64,000 bases of DNA from Dryocola sp032051265 (GTDB lineage Bacteria; Pseudomonadota; Gammaproteobacteria; Enterobacterales; Enterobacteriaceae): NCBI GenBank assembly GCA_032051265.1, contig DAMBYU010000002.1, forward strand, positions 248,001 to 312,000, written 5' to 3'. Made by a program: the position numbers and the translations under genes. The notes beneath the pieces were generated by a model. That model made no database searches. It had not been told where the DNA came from and worked only from the letters and a program-made list of their open reading frames with translations. This document shows, in pieces, positions 18,197 to 25,506 of this stretch. Numbering within the stretch: position 1 is the first letter of the stretch; each line of letters begins with the position of its first letter.

Positions 18197-20364
18197 GTCA
18201 GCCAACCGTGAGTCAACAAAAAGCCGTGCTGCATAACCTTGCGAACTGGATTCAGAATACCCGTGCCCATGCGCCGTTACTGGAAAACGAAGCCGACAGC
18301 CTGCAGGCTCAGTTATTGCCGTTGCAGCGCCGCCAGCATCAGCTTGAAGCGCTGGCTGAACAGCCGTTAACGCTGGGGTTATACGGGCGTTCCGTTGCCG
18401 GTAAACATCATTTACTCAGCGCGCTGCTGGCAAATCACGCCGGGCGCATTGAGATTACGCTCGGCGAAAAAACGCTGGATTACCTGACGCATATTAATCC
18501 GGGTCATTCCGCGGCTACGCTTGCCGTTCGCTTTACCTCTAAAGCCGCTCCGGCTGCTGAAAATTTTCCGCTGCTGCTGACTTTGTTTAGCGAAAGCGGC
18601 ATGACGCTGCGGATAATCCGTGAATATCACGACCAGCCTGAACCACGTATCGCGCAATCCAGCGTGATTGCCGCACGCATTGCCGAGCTGCAATCCCGAC
18701 GCCAGGCGCAGGTTATAGCGGGGATTTCCAGCCAGCAGGTTTCCGACATTGCGCGCTGTTATCATGCGCAGCTTCGTCGTCAGCACCATCTCGACGACGC
18801 GCTCTGGCAGCAAATGGCCGATCTGATCCCCTGGTTAACGCCAGCCGATCGCGTTTCGCTGCTGGCCATGCTGTGGGGGGATGACGCTACTTTAACGGCC
18901 CGGTGGCAGCATTTGAGCGACACGCTGCATCATATTGGCGAAACCACGCGCTATCTCGCTCCGGCCAGTTTGCTGGTCGACACTTTCCTGCTCCCTGCCG
19001 AAGGTTTTCTGATCCCGGCCACGCCCGATGAGCCGGAAGTACAGGCTGACGTGATGATCTGCCCGCTGTTTAACGACGAGGCTGGATCGCCCGTTAGCCT
19101 GGCGCAGCAGGATTTGCTGGCGCTTTGCGCGGAAGTTTGCCTGACGTTGAGCAATGTCCCCGCGCTCAGCAACGTGGATATTATCGACATTCCGCTGGCG
19201 CAAATTGATTACTATACCGACCGCCTGGCGCCGGATACGCTGCTGGTCTGCAACGCCGCAACCGGCCGCGCGGAGGTAAAATCCGCCGGTAAATCCCTTT
19301 CCCGTTGGGTGGATAACACGCAAGGATCCCAGACTACCTTGCCGGGTCTGATCTGGACGATCACCCCATTTGATGCCCGGTTTACCCAGGGTGTGAGCGT
19401 GGATGATGGCGTGCAGCGTTTAGTTGGCCAGGCAGGAAAACGTTGGGGAACACTACAGGCGCTGGACAGCCGCAATATGCATCGCCTGCTGGAATGGTTA
19501 ACCGATGCCATGAACAGCGAACGTCGCGCCCAACGCACAGCGTTGCTGCAAAGCGCGCTTGCAGCACAAACCGTTGAGCTGTTCAGACGGTTCAGCACCG
19601 CACATAACGTCGCGCCCGAGGCCGCCCGCCAGCAGGCCGAAGGCCTGGTTCGTGCCTTACAGTCAAACGCTGCGCTACACGGTGAACTGCTGGCAAACCT
19701 GGTGCCGGAACGCCATGCCCTGCAGCAGTGCTGGCAGCGTCACCATCAACAGCTAACCAAAAAGCCGACGGGCTTCCAGCTGGATATCGATCTGTTTGCC
19801 GATGAGGAAGATGAGGACCTGCACGCCGTTAACCCCGTAAGCTACGCGCTTGAAGTGCATCAGCTATGGGTTACGCATCTGCGTCGCCTGGCGCAAAGAC
19901 CGGAGGTGGCTCAGCTCTTCGGGCTGGATATTTCTCAGCTCCATGCGCTTTGCGATCTGCTGATTGTCGCCAGCTATCGTCTGGATTTACCGGGCTTGCT
20001 TAACGCGTCGCTGCAATCCGGCGACGGGAGTATGGCTCAGGAGATTACCTGCGCCAGCAATGTATTAGGCGATTTCGTCAACTGGCTCGGCTACGCCAGC
20101 GCGCCGCAGTCCAGCCGTCCGGCAAGCCGTGTAAATAAAGGTGCAACGGTATTCGCTCCGGCAGCTCAGGCACAGGCGTCTAAGCGACTGACAAAACTGG
20201 GTGAAACGCCTGCGCGCGGCAACGCAAGCTACGTTTACGACTGGCTGGTGGCGTTATATGCTCGCGCGGTTGAGAACATCGGCTATCGTCACCCGCACGA
20301 TATTAGCGATTTGCACCGGGAGAAGCTGCGGGAGCTGTTGGCTCGCAGTTCCGGAAGAGATTAA
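18193..20364 (+). CDS. srfC: SrfC-like protein with degenerate P-loop
   Basis: A 723-residue protein overlapping srfB by four bases. Near residues 61-75 it has a Walker A-like GRSVAGKH in a LGLYG...LLSALL context, as in dynamin-like or small GTPase folds, but His replaces the Ser/Thr that normally ligates magnesium. Long helical regions with many Gln/His residues follow. Together with SrfA and SrfB it makes a conserved three-gene unit of unproven biochemistry. In Salmonella these genes have been linked to virulence and flagellar regulation; nothing here tests that. Confidence 0.85.
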   Translation: MSQPTVSQQKAVLHNLANWIQNTRAHAPLLENEADSLQAQLLPLQRRQHQLEALAEQPLTLGLYGRSVAGKHHLLSALLANHAGRIEITLGEKTLDYLTHINPGHSAATLAVRFTSKAAPAAENFPLLLTLFSESGMTLRIIREYHDQPEPRIAQSSVIAARIAELQSRRQAQVIAGISSQQVSDIARCYHAQLRRQHHLDDALWQQMADLIPWLTPADRVSLLAMLWGDDATLTARWQHLSDTLHHIGETTRYLAPASLLVDTFLLPAEGFLIPATPDEPEVQADVMICPLFNDEAGSPVSLAQQDLLALCAEVCLTLSNVPALSNVDIIDIPLAQIDYYTDRLAPDTLLVCNAATGRAEVKSAGKSLSRWVDNTQGSQTTLPGLIWTITPFDARFTQGVSVDDGVQRLVGQAGKRWGTLQALDSRNMHRLLEWLTDAMNSERRAQRTALLQSALAAQTVELFRRFSTAHNVAPEAARQQAEGLVRALQSNAALHGELLANLVPERHALQQCWQRHHQQLTKKPTGFQLDIDLFADEEDEDLHAVNPVSYALEVHQLWVTHLRRLAQRPEVAQLFGLDISQLHALCDLLIVASYRLDLPGLLNASLQSGDGSMAQEITCASNVLGDFVNWLGYASAPQSSRPASRVNKGATVFAPAAQAQASKRLTKLGETPARGNASYVYDWLVALYARAVENIGYRHPHDISDLHREKLRELLARSSGRD

Positions 20365-20403
20365 AGGTAACCATCATTGCCTGCGGTACCTTTTCGCATC
20401 ACA

Positions 20404-20730
20404 TCACTCCTGAAGGTATGCGATACGGTACCCGCCGGCTGCAGGAAAAACGTGAGCAAATCCTGCCCTCCCGAGGTGCATGCCTGCAACGAGCAGCTTT
20501 TGCCAGGCGACCTGCTGCAGAATTTTTTTCCGGGTGGTTTCAGCCTGTGCGGGATCGCAGTCAAAGGCAATGGAAACGGTCGGCTGCGCTGACTGAATAT
20601 GTGGAAAATGAACAATATCTCCCCATATCAGCAGACTTTTATCGCCTGAATCAATCCGCAACCCCGTATGGCCTGGAGTATGCCCGGGCAACCATACCGG
20701 GCTAATGCCCGTAATAATTTCACTCTCGCT
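20404..20730 (-). pseudogene. 5'-truncated MBL-fold metallohydrolase
   Basis: The C-terminal half of a metallo-beta-lactamase-fold hydrolase: PGHTPGHTG, LLIWGDIVHFP, AFDCDP and VAGMHLGRAGFAHV are characteristic. The N-terminal part with the HxHxDH zinc motif is absent. Homology stops near 20730, exactly where a LysR fragment begins on the other strand. No ribosome site or plausible start is seen, so it is probably dead. Confidence 0.75.
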
Positions 20731-21044
20731 CACAAATATGGCAACAATACGCACGAGAAAGCGGAATTACCCTCGATAACCCGGCTCAGGGCGTGCGATA
20801 CGATCTTCATGAAATGGCAATTGCTGCTGCGCTTGCAGGACAGGGCGTAGCGCTGGTGCCGCGTATGTACGTCGAAAAAGAACTCAGTAGTGGAGCGCTT
20901 GTCGCACCCTGGCCCGCATCACACGGCCTGAGCAAAAATTTCTGTCTGGTGAAACCGGCGGAGACGGGAATAAATGAAACGACGCTGCAGGTTTTTGAAC
21001 GGTGGTTACGATCTGAAATCACTGACAGCGGTAAGACGCAATAA
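20731..21044 (+). pseudogene. 5'-truncated LysR-family regulator
   Basis: Reads as the end of a LysR effector domain (WQQYARERGI, RYDLHEMAIAAALAGQGVAL, PRMYVEKELSSGALVAPWP). The N-terminal helix-turn-helix and most of the effector domain are missing. It is joined head to head to the truncated MBL-fold gene, consistent with one deletion that removed the shared divergent promoter region and both 5' halves. Confidence 0.75.
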
Positions 21045-21163
21045 GATGACATAATGTCTGAGCTATGCGCATGCCGTGAGGTAAACAGATTATCTCGCAG
21101 GGTGATAAAGCTGGGGAAGCACCGATAACTGTTGCCAGCCCTCATCACCCTGCATCTGAATAA

Positions 21164-23209
21164 TTACTCGCTCAACCCACGATTTTTCAGCATCGGTTCG
21201 CTGTAAGGATCGTGTCCGCGCCAGCTGCGGTAAAGCTGTGCCAGATCGCTGCTGTTTCCTCGCGATAAAATCGCTTCGCGGAACTTTTGCCCATTTTCCT
21301 CGCTTAATCCACCCTGCTCCACAAACCACTGATAGCCGTCGTCGGCCAGCATTTGCGTCCAGATATAGGCGTAATAACCCGCAGCATAGCCGCCACCGAA
21401 GATATGCGCGAAGTAACTGCTGCGATAACGAGGGGGAACCTGAGGTAGATTGATCTGCTCTTTTTCCAGCGCGTTAGTTTCGAATTGCACCACATCGGCC
21501 ACGTCCGCTCCCGGCTCAAGGCTGTGCCAGTTCATATCCAGCAATGCTGCGGCGAGCAGTTCCGTCATGTCATAGCCTTTATTAAACTGGGCTGCCGTGA
21601 AAAGTTTTTCGCGCAGCGCTTCAGGCATGGGGTCGCCTGTCTGGTAATGACGGGCGTAATTGGCGAAGACTTCAGGCTGGCGCGCCCAGTGTTCGTTGAT
21701 TTGCGACGGGAACTCCACAAAATCACGCGGCGTGTTGGTCCCGGAGAGCGTGGCGTAACGCTGCGTGGCAAACAGGCCGTGTAACGTATGGCCAAACTCG
21801 TGGAACAGCGTCACCACGTCATCCCATGAAATCAACGCCGGTTCACCGGCCGCCGGTTTCACATAGTTGCAGACGTTGTAAATGACAGGATCGCTGGCAA
21901 AGAGGGTCGATTGCTCGACAAAGTTGCCCATCCAGGCACCGCCGCCTTTGCTGTCGCGGGCAAAATAGTCACCATAGAACAGCGCCATGCCGCGCCCATC
22001 TTTATCGAAAATTTCCCATACGCGCACATCGGGATGGTATGTCGGGATATCAAACCGCTCGCTAAAGCTCAGACCAAACAGTTTGCTCGCCGCCCAGAAC
22101 ATGCCGTTGTCCAGCACGCTGTTGAGTTCAAAGTAAGGCTTGATCTGCGCCTCGTCGAGATCGTATTTCGCACGCCGAACCTGCTCGGCATACAATGCCC
22201 AGTCCCAGGCTTTTGCCTCGAACCCACCCTGCTGCTCGTCGATAACCTGCTGAATATCAGCCAGTTCACGCTGCGCGCGGGCCGTAGCCGCAGGCACAAT
22301 GTTGCGCATAAAAGTCAGGGCGGCCTCCGGCGTTTTCGCCATCTGATCGGCCGTTTTCCAGGCCGCGTAGTTCTCAAAGCCCAGCAGCTGCGCCTGCTCT
22401 GCGCGCAAAGCTGCAAGCCTTGCCACAATAGCGCGCGTGTCGTTGCCATCGTTTTGCTGCGTGCGTTCCCAGCCTGCTTTAAACAGGTTTTCACGCGTTT
22501 GACGGTCGGTCAGAGACTGCAGCGCGGGCTGCTGGGTAAAGTTCAGGAGCGGAATTAACCAGCGATCGGCAAGGCCCTTATCCGCTGCGGCCTGTTTAGC
22601 CGCGGCGATTTCGCTGCTGCTTAAGCCCTCAAGCTGATGCGCATAATCCAGCACTAGCCCGGCCGCCTTACCCGCAGCATGCAGGCGATTATTGAACTGG
22701 CTGCTTAGCTGAGCCGCTTCTTTATTAAGCAGCTTCAGGCGAGTTTTTTGTTCGTCGTTAAGGGTAGCGCCGGCCAGCTTGAACTGTTGCCAGACAACTT
22801 CCACCAGGCGCAGGGATTCGGCATCCAGCTCCAGCGTGTTACGCTGCTGATACACCGCGTCGATACGCGCGAAAAGCGCTTCGTTCAGGCGGACCTCATC
22901 GGCAAGCTCTGCCAGCTCGCTGGCAAACTCTTCATCAAGCTGTTGCAGGTAATCATTGGTGTGCGCCGCCGTCATGGCAAAAAAGACGCTGGTGACGCGG
23001 GAGAGCATTTGCCCGGTTTGCTCCAGCGCGAGGAAAGTGTTTTCAAAGCCCGGCGCATCAAGATTCTGCGTGATAAGCGCCACTTCGCCGAGTTTGCGAC
23101 GTTTTGCTTCATCAAACGCCGGACGGTAGTGACCGTCATTGATTTGATCGAAACGCGGAGCCTGGTATGGCAATAGACTGACGTGGTAAAACGGATTGTC
23201 TGACAACAT
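21164..23209 (-). CDS. dcp: Peptidyl-dipeptidase Dcp
   Basis: M3-family zinc metallopeptidase that removes C-terminal dipeptides. It has 681 residues from the chosen start, equal to E. coli Dcp. The catalytic HEFGH motif is in DVVTLFHEFGHTLHGLF, about two thirds along the protein. The ATG at 23209 has AGGAG 7 nt upstream; an ORF start 27 bases further has none. No signal peptide is seen. The gene is divergent from ydfG with about 200 bp between them. Confidence 0.95.
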   Translation of the reverse strand: MLSDNPFYHVSLLPYQAPRFDQINDGHYRPAFDEAKRRKLGEVALITQNLDAPGFENTFLALEQTGQMLSRVTSVFFAMTAAHTNDYLQQLDEEFASELAELADEVRLNEALFARIDAVYQQRNTLELDAESLRLVEVVWQQFKLAGATLNDEQKTRLKLLNKEAAQLSSQFNNRLHAAGKAAGLVLDYAHQLEGLSSSEIAAAKQAAADKGLADRWLIPLLNFTQQPALQSLTDRQTRENLFKAGWERTQQNDGNDTRAIVARLAALRAEQAQLLGFENYAAWKTADQMAKTPEAALTFMRNIVPAATARAQRELADIQQVIDEQQGGFEAKAWDWALYAEQVRRAKYDLDEAQIKPYFELNSVLDNGMFWAASKLFGLSFSERFDIPTYHPDVRVWEIFDKDGRGMALFYGDYFARDSKGGGAWMGNFVEQSTLFASDPVIYNVCNYVKPAAGEPALISWDDVVTLFHEFGHTLHGLFATQRYATLSGTNTPRDFVEFPSQINEHWARQPEVFANYARHYQTGDPMPEALREKLFTAAQFNKGYDMTELLAAALLDMNWHSLEPGADVADVVQFETNALEKEQINLPQVPPRYRSSYFAHIFGGGYAAGYYAYIWTQMLADDGYQWFVEQGGLSEENGQKFREAILSRGNSSDLAQLYRSWRGHDPYSEPMLKNRGLSE

Positions 23210-23273
23210 CCTTTGCTCCTGAAATAAGGTCAACAAGCAGGGGAACTCCCCTTACGAAGGGTGATTTATTGAT

Positions 23274-23336
23274 TGTAGGGCGGATAAGCGGGAGCGTCAT
23301 CTGCTGATATGTGGCAGCGCTCTGTGCTGCCCTTAC
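23274..23336. repeat. Possible degenerate REP-like element
   Basis: TAGGGCGGATAAGCG followed by GGCAGC...GCTGCC and GCCCTTAC resembles a worn REP/BIME unit in the dcp-ydfG intergenic region. Pairing is imperfect, so this is a weak call. Confidence 0.3.
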
Positions 23337-23407
23337 AACTTCAGTTATCGTAAGCCCTTCCCGGCATGCTAAGGTATTACGACATAAAAGCGTTGAGGAA
23401 CAGTGAC

Positions 23408-24157
23408 ATGATTATTATGGTAACCGGCGCCACCGCTGGCTTTGGCGAGAGCATCACCCGTCGTTTTGTACAAAATGGTCATAAAGTGATTGCGACCGGC
23501 CGTCGCCAGGAGCGCCTGCTGGAGCTGAAAAATGAGCTGGGCGACAGCATTCTGACGCTGCAGCTTGACGTCCGTCACCGCGCGGCTATCGAACAAGCGC
23601 TGGAACAGCTGCCAGCCGAATGGCGTGATATCGATATTCTGGTGAATAACGCAGGCCTGGCGCTGGGCATGGAGCCGGCTCATAAGGCCGATCCCGACGA
23701 CTGGGAAACGATGATCGATACCAATAATAAAGGCCTGGTATATATGACCCGAGCCGTTCTGCCGGGCATGGTGGAACGTAACCGTGGCCATATCATCAAC
23801 ATCGGTTCTACCGCCGGCAGCTGGCCATATGCCGGCGGCAATGTTTATGGCGCGACCAAAGCTTTTGTACGCCAGTTCAGCCTGAATTTGCGTACCGACC
23901 TGCATAAGACGGCCATTCGCGTGACCGATATCGAACCGGGTCTGGTAGGCGGCACCGAGTTTTCCAACGTGCGGTTTAAAGGTGACGACGGAAAGGCGGA
24001 TAAAACCTACGAAAATGCCAATGCGCTGACGCCGGAAGATGTAACGGAAGCCGTCTGGTGGGTGGCGACGCTGCCAAAACACGTCAATATTAATACGCTT
24101 GAAATGATGCCGGTGAGCCAGACCTTTGCCGGGCTTAGCGTATACCGCGAAGAATAA
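23408..24157 (+). CDS. ydfG: NADP-dependent 3-hydroxy acid dehydrogenase YdfG
   Basis: Short-chain dehydrogenase, 249 residues, acting on L-allo-threonine/serine and on malonic semialdehyde in E. coli (detoxifying the RutE-pathway product). The nucleotide-binding TGATAGFG is near residue 6, NNAG is present, and the catalytic Tyr-Lys is in YGATK near residue 147. The ATG at 23408 is preferred over an upstream in-frame start because homologues begin at the beta-strand MIIMVTG. It is followed by rspR as in E. coli. Confidence 0.95.
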   Translation: MIIMVTGATAGFGESITRRFVQNGHKVIATGRRQERLLELKNELGDSILTLQLDVRHRAAIEQALEQLPAEWRDIDILVNNAGLALGMEPAHKADPDDWETMIDTNNKGLVYMTRAVLPGMVERNRGHIINIGSTAGSWPYAGGNVYGATKAFVRQFSLNLRTDLHKTAIRVTDIEPGLVGGTEFSNVRFKGDDGKADKTYENANALTPEDVTEAVWWVATLPKHVNINTLEMMPVSQTFAGLSVYREE

Positions 24158-24248
24158 CGGCCTTCCCTGCCCGGGCGCTGTCCGGGTATGGGAGATTTCG
24201 CAAAAAAGTGTTAAATTTGCATAAGTTTTCTAAATAAGAAATAAAGAC

Positions 24249-24935
24249 ATGCCTTCATCTTCGGTTCTCAATCCTACGCTGCCTGTTAACCAGCAAATTT
24301 ATCGTATTCTGCGCCGCGACATTGTTCGCTGTTTGATTCCGCCCGGCACCCCGCTTTCGGAAAAAGAAGTTTCCGTTCGTTTTGACGTTTCCCGTCAGCC
24401 CGTGCGGGAAGCTTTTATTAAGCTTGCGGAAACGGGTCTGGTACAGATTCGCCCCCAGCGCGGCACGTACGTAAATAAGATTTCCGTCAACCATGTGAAG
24501 AATGGCTGTTTTATTCGCGAGGCTATAGAACGCGCCGTTGTGAAGCGTGCCGCAAGCATGGCGACAGAAAGCCACCTGTATATACTTGAGCAGCTCTTAA
24601 ATCAGCAGCGTGTTGCCATTGAACGTAACCAACTGGACGATTTTTTCCAGCTCGACGATGAGTTTCATGAACAGCTGGCGCTGGTGGCCGATTGCCGTCT
24701 GGCGTGGGATACCATAGAAAACATCAAAGCGACGATGGACCGCGTGCGCTACATGAGTCTCGATCATGTCTCCCCGCCGGAAATGCTACTGGCGCAGCAT
24801 TACGCTATTTTTGAAGCGCTCAGGCAACATGATGAGGCGGGTCTGGATCAGGCTATGCACCGACATCTGCATGAGATCAGCCAGTCGATCCTGTTGATCC
24901 GCCAGGAAAACAGCGAGTGGTTTAGCGAAGAGTAA
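24249..24935 (+). CDS. rspR: GntR-family regulator RspR (YdfH)
   Basis: FadR-type regulator of 228 residues, equal in length to E. coli RspR, with the same start pattern (NPTLPVNQQIYRILRRDIV) and end (RQENSEWFSEE). The HTH is near residues 33-70 and an FCD domain follows. In E. coli it represses rspAB (mannonate/starvation genes), which are not in this window. A stem-loop at 24946-24971 followed by TTAATTATTTT probably ends its transcript. Confidence 0.93.
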   Translation: MPSSSVLNPTLPVNQQIYRILRRDIVRCLIPPGTPLSEKEVSVRFDVSRQPVREAFIKLAETGLVQIRPQRGTYVNKISVNHVKNGCFIREAIERAVVKRAASMATESHLYILEQLLNQQRVAIERNQLDDFFQLDDEFHEQLALVADCRLAWDTIENIKATMDRVRYMSLDHVSPPEMLLAQHYAIFEALRQHDEAGLDQAMHRHLHEISQSILLIRQENSEWFSEE

Positions 24936-24945
24936 AGCAGCCGCA

Positions 24946-24985
24946 CCCACGCCGATAATTTTCAGCGTGGGCTTAATTATTTTCT
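24946..24985 (+). terminator. Terminator after rspR
   Basis: CCCACGC / GCGTGGG stem with a 12-nt loop, followed by a T-rich run; the region overlaps the convergent ydbL stop. Confidence 0.6.
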
Positions 24986-25300
24986 CATCCACTGCCCGTT
25001 GATGCCGCGCACATACTCGCCCGGTTGCGCCCGCGTCACCAGCTTTTGTCCGGCAAGCCTCGCGACTTCATCCACGGAAATATTATTGTTGTCGGCCAGC
25101 TGCTGATAATGCGACGCCCTTGCCTCGTTGATGCTTTTCACCAGCGCCAGCGTCTCTTTATCCTGCCTGACGGGCGCGATATATCCGCTCAGCGTTTCCC
25201 CTACCAGCCCTTGCTGGCGGGCCTCGTTCAGCGTTATGGCCCATAGCGGCTGGCTGAGCAACAGAGTACAAATCAGCGCGCCTTTGATTATGGTTTGCAT
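24977..25300 (-). CDS. ydbL: YdbL, periplasmic partner of YdbH-YnbE
   Basis: A 107-residue secreted protein of the DUF1318 family with a signal peptide (LICTLLLSQPLWA) and conserved LNEARQQGLVGE and PGEYVRGINGQW. A strong GAGGGGG ribosome site favours the ATG at 25300. It is the third gene of ydbH-ynbE-ydbL and lies 14 bp after ynbE. In E. coli it assists the YdbH-YnbE intermembrane bridge. Confidence 0.92.
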   Translation of the reverse strand: MQTIIKGALICTLLLSQPLWAITLNEARQQGLVGETLSGYIAPVRQDKETLALVKSINEARASHYQQLADNNNISVDEVARLAGQKLVTRAQPGEYVRGINGQWMRK

Positions 25301-25314
25301 AATTTTCCCCCTCA

Positions 25315-25506
25315 TCAGAACAGATCGCTGCGGCTTTTAAGCAGGTTTTCTACATCCTTATCCACTTTGATGTGAATTTCATGCTCAATTTTCACGTTCA
25401 TGTTAATGGTGATGGGCTCTTTCGGCGTGGCGATTTCAATGCGCGGCGTACAGCCCGAAAGCATCAGCGTTGCGGCCGCCAGTCCTGCGGCGATAAAGAT
25501 GTTCAT
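25315..25506 (-). CDS. ynbE: Outer-membrane lipoprotein YnbE
   Basis: A 63-residue lipoprotein with lipobox LSGC at the end of a hydrophobic signal and a short beta-strand-like tail (ITINMNVKIEHEIHIKVD). In E. coli YnbE multimerises and extends the beta-sheet of YdbH to the outer membrane. Its start overlaps the ydbH stop (ATGA). Confidence 0.92.
   Translation of the reverse strand: MNIFIAAGLAAATLMLSGCTPRIEIATPKEPITINMNVKIEHEIHIKVDKDVENLLKSRSDLF

Noticed and set aside
20365..20400. Terminator after srfC (AGGTA...TACCTTTT)
   Set aside because: Stem is short and bulged with a 12-nt loop; not strong enough to call.
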